Shown here: piece by piece, positions 41,399 through 51,165 of the stretch
How the letters are laid out: each line of letters begins with the position of its first letter
Position numbering within the stretch: the stretch's first letter is position 1
DNA from: JAFGUF01 sp040883315
GTDB taxonomy: Bacteria; Bacillota; Clostridia; Christensenellales; UMGS416
Length of the DNA stretch: 64,000 nt
Reading direction: 5' to 3'
Assembly: GCA_040883315.1 (NCBI GenBank)
Contig: JBFLKU010000027.1
Span: 1 to 64,000, forward strand
Made by a program: the position numbers and the translations under genes
The notes under the pieces: generated by a model
Database searches by the model: none
Told to the model about the DNA's origin: nothing
Seen by the model: only the letters and a program-made list of their open reading frames with translations

Positions 41399-43741
41399 AT
41401 GTATATCACTTTTAAAAGTGCACTGGCATTAATGAGAAACAAGAAAGTGCAGAATCTCTTAATAGGGATAATTATATTTCTGGTTTCGGCACTGCTATAT
41501 TTAGGCGTATCCATGGTAAGCCAGAACAGCCCATTTGGTGAGATGGCACAAAGAGCAAATGCAGCCGAAACATTGATTGTGCTTCAAAAAAACAAAACCG
41601 CAAACCAAAATTTGATTGACTGGTATGATCAGCGTGAAGAAGTAGAAGGAATGCTTTTATATCAGACGGATATATTTAACTGTAAATTTGGAAATATGTC
41701 AGATGAAGAATCAGGATTGATGTTTGTGACGGAGTATAACAATTCAGGAAACTATGATTTACTATACGTAGATGAAGACACGCAGGCAAAACCACCTGCA
41801 GATGGAGAGGTATTGATTAACTTCAACTATGCTAAAAACAGAGATATAAAAATAGGCGATACGATAACTATTTTAGCAAACGGTAATGAGATAGATATGA
41901 AAGTCTCAGCACTAGTTGTGGACACCCAGTTCAGCACTCCATTTCTCACTCCTTCGCGGTGCTTTGTGCCACAGAGATTCTTTAAAGAGCATGGCATAGA
42001 GAACCAAATGGAAATGATTGCGGTAAAATACTACGATATAGAAAGCATAGATGATACAAAAATATTCGAAGAGTTCACCAGCGAAAACGAAGAATTTGTA
42101 AGCCCAATATTTATAGGCTATAAAGATTTCAGAGCAACATACAGCATAATATTTTCTATTATTGCAGCTGTTTTAATTGTGGTATCATTAGTAATTTTTG
42201 TGGTAGTTGCCTTTGTTATCAGAAGCACTATTCAAAATCTGATAAGGCAAAGATATAGGCAGATTGGTGTGCAGAAGGCTATTGGCTACACATCTTTGCA
42301 GATAAGAAACAGTTTCTTGCTGGCATACTGCATAATCGGATTTGCATCAGCTGTCTTAGGCTCTATAGCAGCTTTGCCAATAAGGAACATTATAAACAAG
42401 AGCATAAGCTATGATATGCAAATTAATATCAGCTCATCTATTGATGCATATATGTTTATAAATATAATTATTGTTGTTGCTACTCTAGCCCTGTTCACTG
42501 CAATTGCTTCAAACAAGGCAACCAAAGTGAAGCCAGTGCAGGCTATAAAATATGGCAGACCAGAACAGAGCGTAGGAAAGACATCATATTCTATCAAAGG
42601 CAAAAAAGGTCCGCTAAGCTTTATACTATCCGCTAAGCAGGCACTAGGAAACAGGAAAAAAACCTCGGCTTTGGTCATATTGCTTGTGCTGCTGACATAC
42701 GGAGGATTTCTGATTACGAATATAGGTGCTACGCTTGCTACACCAAAACATTTCGCTTCCAATATGTTTGGCGTTGAAATAGGGGATTTTGCACTTCAGA
42801 TGAATGAAGACGATGATATAGACAAAATAATGGAAGAGATAAAGAATATTGATGGAATAGATGACATTATGTTTATGGCTAACTATTTATCAGAGAGCTT
42901 TAAGGCCTTGGATGACTCTTCACAGGCTATCGGGGGACTTCTGGCAGATGGAAACATATATGATTATATTCTACTAAAGTCAGGGAGAGTGCCTAAAAAT
43001 GAGAGTGAAATAGTGATAAGTGAATATGTTGCAATAGATTCAGGCAAAGGCATAGGAGACTATATTACAATATATTCAGAAAAAAAAGAAGAAACATATC
43101 TAATCACCGGAATATGCAATTCTATATCCAGCGGCGGATTTAGCTATATCAAGAGAATGGATGACATCGACAAAAGCCTTACTAGCAGCAAGGGATATTT
43201 TTGGGGATATTTCAGCGATGAAAAAATGACGGTAGAAGATGTGGAGAATGAGATAAAGGAAATAGCAGGGCAGGGAGCTGAAGTATCACAATACGACAGT
43301 AACGTAGCCAACCTAATCATGACACTAGAGTCTTTCCCGTTGGTTGTGGATATTATGCTGATAATATTTTTAATAGTTGGAGGAATAATATTGCTGAATG
43401 CTACCATTATGGATATTAACAACTCTATTAAGGTTTATGGTATAATGAAAGCCACAGGGTTCAGCAAGGCATTTATAAGCAGAATGCTGGTTATTCGCAG
43501 TTTGATATTAACAACTGTAGGGATGGTAATTGGATTTACAGTTTGCATGGTATCGATGAATGGCATAATGAACGGAGTTTTCAAGATTACACCATTTTCA
43601 ACCATCAGTATGCCTGTAATATTCGATAAACAAGGAAGTATTTTTATAGCAATATTATTCATAACAGTTGCTATAATATCACCTTTGGCAGCCACTAGAA
43701 AATTAGACAAAATCACACCAAAACAGCTGATTTCGGAGTAG
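41399..43741 (+). CDS. ABC transporter permease with two FtsX domains
   Basis: A 780-residue permease. An N-terminal membrane segment (about 18-40) is followed by a large external domain (about 45-245), three membrane segments with an FtsX domain (about 255-370), a further segment near 425, a second external domain (about 440-640) and the C-terminal three-segment FtsX domain. This symmetrical plan is that of the macrolide/peptide exporter group, not the ten-segment BceB plan with one external loop. It works with the ATPase just upstream. Confidence 0.9.
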   Translation: MYITFKSALALMRNKKVQNLLIGIIIFLVSALLYLGVSMVSQNSPFGEMAQRANAAETLIVLQKNKTANQNLIDWYDQREEVEGMLLYQTDIFNCKFGNMSDEESGLMFVTEYNNSGNYDLLYVDEDTQAKPPADGEVLINFNYAKNRDIKIGDTITILANGNEIDMKVSALVVDTQFSTPFLTPSRCFVPQRFFKEHGIENQMEMIAVKYYDIESIDDTKIFEEFTSENEEFVSPIFIGYKDFRATYSIIFSIIAAVLIVVSLVIFVVVAFVIRSTIQNLIRQRYRQIGVQKAIGYTSLQIRNSFLLAYCIIGFASAVLGSIAALPIRNIINKSISYDMQINISSSIDAYMFINIIIVVATLALFTAIASNKATKVKPVQAIKYGRPEQSVGKTSYSIKGKKGPLSFILSAKQALGNRKKTSALVILLVLLTYGGFLITNIGATLATPKHFASNMFGVEIGDFALQMNEDDDIDKIMEEIKNIDGIDDIMFMANYLSESFKALDDSSQAIGGLLADGNIYDYILLKSGRVPKNESEIVISEYVAIDSGKGIGDYITIYSEKKEETYLITGICNSISSGGFSYIKRMDDIDKSLTSSKGYFWGYFSDEKMTVEDVENEIKEIAGQGAEVSQYDSNVANLIMTLESFPLVVDIMLIIFLIVGGIILLNATIMDINNSIKVYGIMKATGFSKAFISRMLVIRSLILTTVGMVIGFTVCMVSMNGIMNGVFKITPFSTISMPVIFDKQGSIFIAILFITVAIISPLAATRKLDKITPKQLISE

Positions 43742-43743
43742 AT

Positions 43744-44436
43744 ATGACAAGCAAGGTACTGATAGTAGATGATGAAAAGGAGCTGGCATTAATAGTAAAG
43801 GACTATTTGCAGGCAGAGGGAATAGAGGCGTATACTGCATTCAATGGAAAAGAAGCATATGCTGTATTTAGTAAAGAAAATATTGACCTTGCAGTCCTTG
43901 ATATTATGCTTCCGGATGATGATGGAATGGAGATATGCAGAACACTCAGATCAAAATCCGACATCCCAATAATCATGCTAAGTGCCAAGAACAGCGATAT
44001 AGATAAAATACTTTCACTTGGGCTTGGTGCGGATGAATACCTGACAAAGCCATACAGCCCACAGGTGGTGGTAGCCCATATTAAAGCACTGCTTAGAAGA
44101 TACAGATCTCAGATGAAAAAAGATGCTTTAGAGGAACATATAATTTCTAATAACGAATTTTATATGGATATCAAAAAACATACTCTAGAGGTAAATGGCA
44201 AAGTCATTGATATTAAAGGCAAGGAATTTGAAATTCTATGGTTTTTAGCCAATAGGCAAGGGCAGGTCTTTACAAAAGAACAGATATATGACGCAGTGTG
44301 GGGCGAAGATGAATTCGGTGAACTAAGCACAGTGACTGTGCACATTAGAAAAATACGCTCAAAATTTGAAAAAGCAGAAGTCCCACAGTATATCAAGACA
44401 ATCTGGGGTGTAGGGTATAAGTTCGAGCATGAATAG
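43744..44436 (+). CDS. OmpR-family response regulator
   Basis: A 230-residue regulator with a receiver domain (phosphoacceptor Asp53 in VLDIMLPD, acidic pair near 9-10, Lys in LTKPYSP) and a winged-helix DNA-binding domain (about 130-230, ending VGYKFEHE). It overlaps the kinase gene by eight bases. The 11-bp repeats before the operon are a plausible target, giving autoregulation of the ABC exporter. Confidence 0.93.
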   Translation: MTSKVLIVDDEKELALIVKDYLQAEGIEAYTAFNGKEAYAVFSKENIDLAVLDIMLPDDDGMEICRTLRSKSDIPIIMLSAKNSDIDKILSLGLGADEYLTKPYSPQVVVAHIKALLRRYRSQMKKDALEEHIISNNEFYMDIKKHTLEVNGKVIDIKGKEFEILWFLANRQGQVFTKEQIYDAVWGEDEFGELSTVTVHIRKIRSKFEKAEVPQYIKTIWGVGYKFEHE

Positions 44437-45799
44437 ACGTTTTTTAAAAAAAATATATACAGGGCAGATAGCGGTAATTGTGCTGCTTTTGGCTTTGTTT
44501 TTTTTATTTAATTTTGTAGGGCATGATGAATTTAACCCTATTAATCAGCTGCGGATTGACTGCAATGATATATATCAGGAAATACAAAGCAATTGGAATG
44601 GACTAAACCAAGACTATTCATATATCTCAGCAAAAGCAGAAAAAGACATGATTTATGTGACTATTATAGATATGGAGGAAAATATTCTTTTCACAAACAG
44701 CACCACCATAGATACAGAGAATAAAGAGATGCTAAAAGAAGCACTATATATGGACAATGCATACATTTTAGAGAATGATAGTATGTATAAAATAGCACAG
44801 CCAATATACTACGAGAAAAGCGTTGCGGGATTTGTTATTTTTGAGAAGAGCTATATTTACAAAGATGATAAAGCCAATATAAAAAACATACTTCTGTGTC
44901 TCATCTTTGTTTGTGCAGTATTGTTGATAGTGTTATTAGGATATGTTATATTTAAAAATCAAACGACTGAAATATCAGAGCTTATAAAAGCTCTTGATGA
45001 CATAACAAAAGGGAAATATAAACCTCTTAAATTGACAAAAAACGAAGAGTATTCACAGCTATACCACGCATACAATATGATGGCAGAAGAAATCAAGTAT
45101 AGGATGGACAAGAAAGAATACAATGAACACCAACGCAAATTATTCATTAACCAAATATCTCATGAGCTTAAAACACCTATCTCCACTATTAATGCATATG
45201 TAGAAGGTCTGCAGAACAATCTGGCATCAGATGAAGAAAAACGACAGAACTATATTGAAATAATTCACACCAAAATGAACCAGCTTACAGAGCTGATAAA
45301 TGATTTTTTTGCCTATGCACAGGAGGATGCGCAGCACTTCAAATATAATTTTGAAGAATGCTATGCAAACACTGTGATGGATGATATATTCAGTGGCATA
45401 AAAGAAAATGGAGAAAGAAATGTAGTTTGTACTAATTTGCTCCCCAAATGCATAGTGAATATAGACAAAGTGCGGCTGGAACAGGTGGTTTTGAATCTAT
45501 ACAACAATGCAGTGAAGCATACCAACACGGAAGATAGAATAGAGATATCATCGTATAGAGAGGATGACAATGTGGTAATAGAGGTGAGCGACAGCGGCAC
45601 AGGGATTCCGGTGAATGAACTACCGTATATATTTGATTCATACTATCAGGGAAGCAAATCCAAGCGAATGGATTATCAGGGGGCAGGGCTTGGACTGTCC
45701 ATATGCAAAAGCATTATAGACGCACACAAAGGAAGCATGAAAGTGAAGAGCCAAATGGGCAAAGGTACAACGATGTACGTTTATATTCCTATGGTTTAG
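44429..45799 (+). CDS. sensor histidine kinase
   Basis: A 456-residue membrane kinase: segments at about 10-30 and 155-175 frame an external sensor of about 120 residues. A HAMP domain (about 180-235) is followed by an H box SHELKTPISTINAY and the ATPase domain (NNAVKH, DSGTGIP, GAGLGL). It phosphorylates the overlapping response regulator and probably senses the same ligand that the ABC permease handles. Confidence 0.93.
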   Translation: MNRRFLKKIYTGQIAVIVLLLALFFLFNFVGHDEFNPINQLRIDCNDIYQEIQSNWNGLNQDYSYISAKAEKDMIYVTIIDMEENILFTNSTTIDTENKEMLKEALYMDNAYILENDSMYKIAQPIYYEKSVAGFVIFEKSYIYKDDKANIKNILLCLIFVCAVLLIVLLGYVIFKNQTTEISELIKALDDITKGKYKPLKLTKNEEYSQLYHAYNMMAEEIKYRMDKKEYNEHQRKLFINQISHELKTPISTINAYVEGLQNNLASDEEKRQNYIEIIHTKMNQLTELINDFFAYAQEDAQHFKYNFEECYANTVMDDIFSGIKENGERNVVCTNLLPKCIVNIDKVRLEQVVLNLYNNAVKHTNTEDRIEISSYREDDNVVIEVSDSGTGIPVNELPYIFDSYYQGSKSKRMDYQGAGLGLSICKSIIDAHKGSMKVKSQMGKGTTMYVYIPMV

Positions 45800-45835
45800 G
45801 CGTTTAGTGACCAAAAAAATTTTATGAGGAAGAAT

Positions 45836-46855
45836 ATGAATGAAGGAATATGTATTGCCGGCAATCTGATTGTTGACAAAGTAAAGAAAATCGATAAATA
45901 TCCTGATGAAGGTTTGTTTGCCAGCATCAGCCAAAGCAGTGAATCTATAGGCGGATGTGCTGGGAATACACTATGTGACCTGGCACAAATAGACGACAGT
46001 ATACCATACATATGTATTGGCAGAGTGGGCGATGATGACGGCGGCGAATTTGTGCTAAAGAAATTGAAAAAGTATAATATTTCAACAGACGGAGTATCGA
46101 TATCAAAAACGAGCAATACAGCATATACAGACGTGATGTCCAGCAGAGAAAGCGGAGAAAGAACGTTTTTCTACAGCGGCGGAGCGAACGCTGAATTTTC
46201 ATTTGAACATATAAATTTCAATTTGATAAAGTGCAGAATGTTTCATTTTGGATATGCACTTTTGCTGGATGGCTTTGACGAAAAAGACCATGAATACAGC
46301 ACTGTGATGGCGAAAACTCTATCTAAGGTGAGGAGTATGGGCATAAAAACATCAATTGATGTGGTTAGCGACATCCCAAAAAGATGTCAGCAAATTGTAG
46401 TGCCAGCTTTGAAATACTGTGACTATATAATCATTAATGAAATAGAAGCAGGAAATATAACAGGCATTCCTGCTAGAGATGAAAAGAACAATCTGATATC
46501 TGAGAATCTTCGAAAAATCTGCGGCAAACTGATAGAGCTTGGCGTATCTGATTTGGCTGTGATACATATGCCGGAATGTGGATGTGCAATGGATGCAAGC
46601 GGAGAATTTTGCATTCAGCCGTCGTATCAAATAGAGCCATCTGAAATAAAGGGCTCTGTAGGTGCGGGAGATGCATTCTGTGCAGGCATGCTATATTCAA
46701 TATATAATTCTTGGGAAATTAGCGATTCGCTGAAATTTGCAAATATGGCGGCCGCGTGCTGCCTGATGCACGAGAACTCCATTGATGGAATGAAAAGCAA
46801 AGAAGAGATATGGAACATGCAGAGCACATACAAAATGCGAGAAAAAACATACTAG
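45836..46855 (+). CDS. PfkB-family carbohydrate kinase
   Basis: About 339 residues of the ribokinase/fructokinase superfamily, with the N-terminal GG signature region (IGGCAGNTLCDLAQ) and the catalytic GSVGAGDAFCAGM near residue 285. It phosphorylates a sugar or nucleoside-like alcohol with ATP. ATG 45836 has GAGGAAG upstream and is preferred to 45824. The next gene is a class II aldolase, so a kinase-then-aldolase route for a ketose is likely. Confidence 0.87.
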   Translation: MNEGICIAGNLIVDKVKKIDKYPDEGLFASISQSSESIGGCAGNTLCDLAQIDDSIPYICIGRVGDDDGGEFVLKKLKKYNISTDGVSISKTSNTAYTDVMSSRESGERTFFYSGGANAEFSFEHINFNLIKCRMFHFGYALLLDGFDEKDHEYSTVMAKTLSKVRSMGIKTSIDVVSDIPKRCQQIVVPALKYCDYIIINEIEAGNITGIPARDEKNNLISENLRKICGKLIELGVSDLAVIHMPECGCAMDASGEFCIQPSYQIEPSEIKGSVGAGDAFCAGMLYSIYNSWEISDSLKFANMAAACCLMHENSIDGMKSKEEIWNMQSTYKMREKTY

Positions 46856-46868
46856 GAAGGATAAATAC

Positions 46869-47714
46869 ATGCTTGTTAATTTAAAAGAAATACTGCAGAT
46901 AGCAGACGAGAAAGAATGCGCTATCGGCTCGTTTAATACGACCACATTGGAGATGCTTATGGCTGTAATGCAGACGGCAGAAAAGCATAATGCGCCGGTT
47001 ATAATTAGCCATGCACAGGTTCATGAATCTGTGATGAAACTGTCTATTATAGGCCCTATTATGGTAGAAGCTGCAAAGAAATCAAAAGTGCCTGTATGTG
47101 TCCATCTGGATCATGGTGAAACATTGGATTATTTGAAAAAAGCGCTGGATATAGGATTTACATCCATTATGTATGATGGATCAACACTGGGCTATGAAGA
47201 CAATGTCTCAAATACAATAAAGGCAGTGGAAATGGCTGCTGAATATGGCGCTAGCGTAGAGGCGGAAATAGGTGTGATGGGAGCGGCAGAAGGCAGCAGC
47301 GAGCACGGAGAAGCTGGAAACAGCGGAATGTACACAGACCCTGAAACAGCAAAAAGATTTACAGAGGCAACAGGAATAGATGCGCTGGCGGCATCTTTTG
47401 GAACGGCACACGGAATATACAAAACAAAGCCTAAGCTGGACTTTGACAGAATAGAGAATATAAGAAAAATAACAAGCATACCTCTGGTAATGCACGGCGG
47501 ATCGGGAGTCAGCCCGGAAGACTACAAAGAGGCCATAAAGAGAGGAGTTAGAAAAATAAACTACTATTCATATATGGCAAGAGCCGGAGTGATGGGAGTA
47601 CGTGAGCTGCTGGAAAATAAACAAATAGATTTTTTCCACGATATAGCCTGTGCTGCACTGGAAGCAATGGCGGATGATGTGGAGAAAGCAATTAGAGTAT
47701 TTAACAAAGAATAA
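46869..47714 (+). CDS. class II ketose-bisphosphate aldolase
   Basis: A 281-residue zinc aldolase of the fructose/tagatose-bisphosphate family. Zinc ligands are seen in HLDHGET, the EAEIG segment and the later HGGSGV block. The GGSGV and INYYSYMA segments bind the phosphate; canonical enzymes have INxxT there, so the Tyr-Tyr variant may alter the substrate. It would split the product of the preceding kinase into two three-carbon units. Confidence 0.87.
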   Translation: MLVNLKEILQIADEKECAIGSFNTTTLEMLMAVMQTAEKHNAPVIISHAQVHESVMKLSIIGPIMVEAAKKSKVPVCVHLDHGETLDYLKKALDIGFTSIMYDGSTLGYEDNVSNTIKAVEMAAEYGASVEAEIGVMGAAEGSSEHGEAGNSGMYTDPETAKRFTEATGIDALAASFGTAHGIYKTKPKLDFDRIENIRKITSIPLVMHGGSGVSPEDYKEAIKRGVRKINYYSYMARAGVMGVRELLENKQIDFFHDIACAALEAMADDVEKAIRVFNKE

Positions 47715-47760
47715 ATAAAGATAATATAATACATAGATTACATAGATGATGGGGATAAAT

Positions 47761-49230
47761 ATGAAAAAAATAACAGGATTGATTGTACTGGTTTTTGCAT
47801 CAATTGTATTTATGGGGTGCGAAGAGAATAAAATGAAAGAAAATGAAACTGAACAGCCATCTTTTGAAAGCGTTAATTATACCACTGTAACCCGAGGATA
47901 TGACTGGGGTCCGGCTATTGACAAGCTGATACTGGACTTTGATGTGCCCATAGATGGCAGCACTTTGGATATCGAAACATTTAGTGTAAAATCCATTCGA
48001 ACGTATAAAGAGAGCGATTTTTTTGGTCAAGAAAAAAGTGAAGCTACAGAAAAAGTAGCAGAGAGAATTATTACTAAAGTTTACATTTGTGATGAAAGCG
48101 GAAATGAAGCACTAGAGGGCGAATATGTAGCTTTAGAAATGGAAGTTTCTCCCACTATGGTGGAAGCATCGCCGTATAATTATGACTTTTCTTCAGGGCT
48201 TAATGAGATGGTTGATACAACCTATGAAATTTCTATAAGCGAAGATTCAATATTGAAGTCAGTATATGGAGAAGATATTTCATTTGCATCCACAGGAAAA
48301 GGCGAAAAGGCGGGAGATATAAAAATAGTCGCAGACGATTTCATAAACAATCAGCCATTCAGCTATGAAGGGATAGACCTTCATTATGCATATTTTGTGC
48401 CCCAAGAAGCAGCACAAAAAGAGGGGAGTATGCCCCTTATTATATGGCTGCACGGAGCAGGCGAGGGCGGACGCGAAACCAGCGTGGCACTTCTGGGAAA
48501 CAAAGTAGTTAATCTGGCATCAGATGAAATACAGTCGTTTTTCGGAGAAGAGGGAGCATATGTTTTGGTGCCGCAGGCTCCTACAATGTGGATGGATTAT
48601 GACGGAAGCGGAACATACAATATCAACGTAAAAGATAGTCAAGGGCATTCATACTACACGGAGGCGCTGATGGCACTTATTGATGAGTTTGTGTCTAACA
48701 ATGAGAACATTGATAAGGACAGAATATACATTGGTGGCTGCTCAAACGGGGGCTACATGACGGTGAATATGATAATAAACTATCCTGATTATTTTGCTGC
48801 GGCATTTCCTATTTGCGAAGCTTATTCTGCGAAATGGCTAAATGTAGAAATGATAAAAGACATTGTGGATATGCCAATATGGCTGACACACGCACTTACA
48901 GACAGCACTGTACCTATTACAGAGGGCTCAATTTCCGCAGACTATTCATCCTATAAGGTAAAAAAGGATGAAAACGGTGAGCCAATACTTAAGGATGAAT
49001 TTTCAAATGCACTCTATGATAGACTGATGGAAGCTGGCGCAGAAAACATTCATTACAGTAGATTTGAAAATGTAGTAGATACCACAGGAATATACAAATC
49101 GCCAGACGGCAATCCATATGAATATAATGGACACTGGTCATGGATATACGTTCTAAACAATGAATGTATAGAGAAAATAGATAATGAAGATGTGTCAATT
49201 TTCGAATGGCTCAGCAGACAATCCAAATAA
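47761..49230 (+). CDS. secreted lipoprotein esterase/peptidase-like alpha/beta hydrolase
   Basis: About 489 residues. The lipobox is VFMGC, with Cys near residue 19. An N-terminal beta-rich domain (about 35-185) is followed by an alpha/beta hydrolase domain: oxyanion segment WLHGAGEGG, nucleophile elbow GGCSNGGYM, and a late His in NGHWSWIYV. The plan resembles secreted feruloyl/acetyl esterases and prolyl-oligopeptidase-like PHB-type hydrolases. It could free sugars or acids from plant polymers outside the cell. The start at 47761 follows GGGGATAA. Confidence 0.82.
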   Translation: MKKITGLIVLVFASIVFMGCEENKMKENETEQPSFESVNYTTVTRGYDWGPAIDKLILDFDVPIDGSTLDIETFSVKSIRTYKESDFFGQEKSEATEKVAERIITKVYICDESGNEALEGEYVALEMEVSPTMVEASPYNYDFSSGLNEMVDTTYEISISEDSILKSVYGEDISFASTGKGEKAGDIKIVADDFINNQPFSYEGIDLHYAYFVPQEAAQKEGSMPLIIWLHGAGEGGRETSVALLGNKVVNLASDEIQSFFGEEGAYVLVPQAPTMWMDYDGSGTYNINVKDSQGHSYYTEALMALIDEFVSNNENIDKDRIYIGGCSNGGYMTVNMIINYPDYFAAAFPICEAYSAKWLNVEMIKDIVDMPIWLTHALTDSTVPITEGSISADYSSYKVKKDENGEPILKDEFSNALYDRLMEAGAENIHYSRFENVVDTTGIYKSPDGNPYEYNGHWSWIYVLNNECIEKIDNEDVSIFEWLSRQSK

Positions 49231-49373
49231 TTTTCAGCAAAATATTTACACAGTAAAACACTAAAAAACTGAGAAATATTTATATTTTTTGGAATAGATA
49301 GTGCTGTATTCCTGTATTCAAATTACATTAAAAACATATTTTTGATGTCAATTTACAATTAGGATTTATAATA

Positions 49374-49402
49374 TTGTTGATTTAATTCTAGTGTGATATA
49401 AT
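49374..49402 (+). promoter_or_regulatory. promoter of the YesM/YesN-like two-component genes
   Basis: TTGTTG (49374-49379) and TATAAT (49397-49402) are separated by 17 bases, 36 bases before the kinase start. The rest of the 207-base gap after the esterase gene is AT-rich without a clear terminator. Confidence 0.55.
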
Positions 49403-49437
49403 GGCAACCTATCATAACGGACATTTCAATTCGTAGG

Positions 49438-51165
49438 GTGGTGAACAATTTGCAGCTTAAGGGACTAGTGATAATAAACATATTTATAATAATTGCTGCC
49501 TTGATTGTTATTGGTATTCTCGTTTTTTCTACCATTAGCACCACGTTAAACGACCAATTCATATATTCGAATCAGCTTGTTCTGGAAAACGGAGCAGACC
49601 TAATAGAGGACTTCATAAAAGACAATAAAGACACAGTTTTGGATGTGGCTATAGACCCTGAGATACAGCAGAATCTTGACGCATTTCAGTCGGGTAAATT
49701 AGATATTTATGATTTGCGTGAATACACAGAAAATAACTGGACATATAGAAACAAGATAAAGTCAGTTGCCGGTTTTATGGAGATATATCCATATAGAGAC
49801 GATTATGTATATGTGCACAATGATATATTGGATAAATATATTGTAGGCAAAAAAGAAGAGTGGATGACATATACAATACAAGAAGATGGTGCCTTCTATG
49901 TAGAATCCTGCGATGTGTATGGGACTCCGTTTGTAAGGATTTCAATGCTGGTAAGAAGCAGAGAGAACTGGCCGCAGAAAACAGGGATTATAGCAATATA
50001 TGTGAAATCTGAAGTTATGCTTTCATTGTTTTATAATATGCGTCTGGAAAACACAAATATTCCGTATTTGGTGAATACAAAAGGAGAAATAATACTTCCC
50101 TATGAAAATACATACAATATATCTGAGGAAGACCTGCTGAACTATGAAAAAGGATGGTGGAAAAGGGGAGACCAGATAATAATAAACACACCTATGACAA
50201 AGCTGGACTGGAAGCTTATTGGTGTGCTGCCGGAAAACGAGCTGATGGAAAAAAGCAATGATGTCAGAAACACCTTTGTTATTGTCGGCGGCATTGTTGT
50301 ATTATTTCTTATCTTGATTTCCGTTAATTTCTCTGTGTGGATTACAAAGCCTATAAACAACCTAGCGAAGGTAATGTCACGTGTTGAAGAAGACGAATTC
50401 AAAGAAATAGAAGTAAACAACACATATGACAAAGAAACTAAACAATTGTACAAACAGTACAACTATATGATTCGCAGAATAAACAGCCTGATAGACAAAG
50501 TTTATCTGGCACAGATAAAGGAAAAGGAAGCCGAGCTTCTGGCACTGCAGCAGCAGATCAATCCGCATTTTCTATACAATACCCTAGACTCTATAGCATG
50601 GATGAGCATGGAGTACAAAGCAGAGGATATCAGGTATATGGTTATGTCGCTGGCATCTATGATGAGATATTCGCTGAATGAGGGCAACAACTATATATCT
50701 GTACGTGATGAGCTGGAGCAGGTACGTAACTATCTGGGAATACAGGAGATAAGATACGACAATAAATTTACAACTACAATAAGCGCAGAAAAAAAGACGC
50801 TGGACTACAAAATCATAAAGCTGATAATACAGCCATTGGTGGAGAATGCTATAGTACACGGATTTAAAGACACAGGTGTATTTGGCAATATAGAGATAAG
50901 TGTAGCACTTAAAAACAACAATTTGGTCATTAAAGTGATAAATGACGGAATAGAAATAGATCTGGAAAAGGTGAAAAAACTCCTTGAACCGGACATAAAG
51001 GAAAAACCAAAGCATTACGGACTGAGGAACGTAAATGATAGATTGATAAAAAGCTTTGGAAAGGGTAGTGCCATAAAATTTTCAGTGGAGGACAAAAGGA
51101 CAGTAGCAACTATACTGATAAGTATTGATTTGCTGAAAAAAGGTGATACAAGTGAACACGATTAA
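49438..51165 (+). CDS. YesM/LytS-type sensor histidine kinase
   Basis: A 575-residue membrane kinase. Membrane segments at about 10-32 and 280-300 enclose an external Cache-like sensor. A HAMP domain follows. The His-kinase region has the diagnostic QQQINPHFLYNTLDS, and the ATPase part has PLVENAIVHGF. These kinases pair with AraC-type regulators and often control sugar or amino-acid uptake. GTG 49438 is the given start; GTG 49441 or TTG 49450 are alternatives. Confidence 0.9.
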   Translation: MVNNLQLKGLVIINIFIIIAALIVIGILVFSTISTTLNDQFIYSNQLVLENGADLIEDFIKDNKDTVLDVAIDPEIQQNLDAFQSGKLDIYDLREYTENNWTYRNKIKSVAGFMEIYPYRDDYVYVHNDILDKYIVGKKEEWMTYTIQEDGAFYVESCDVYGTPFVRISMLVRSRENWPQKTGIIAIYVKSEVMLSLFYNMRLENTNIPYLVNTKGEIILPYENTYNISEEDLLNYEKGWWKRGDQIIINTPMTKLDWKLIGVLPENELMEKSNDVRNTFVIVGGIVVLFLILISVNFSVWITKPINNLAKVMSRVEEDEFKEIEVNNTYDKETKQLYKQYNYMIRRINSLIDKVYLAQIKEKEAELLALQQQINPHFLYNTLDSIAWMSMEYKAEDIRYMVMSLASMMRYSLNEGNNYISVRDELEQVRNYLGIQEIRYDNKFTTTISAEKKTLDYKIIKLIIQPLVENAIVHGFKDTGVFGNIEISVALKNNNLVIKVINDGIEIDLEKVKKLLEPDIKEKPKHYGLRNVNDRLIKSFGKGSAIKFSVEDKRTVATILISIDLLKKGDTSEHD

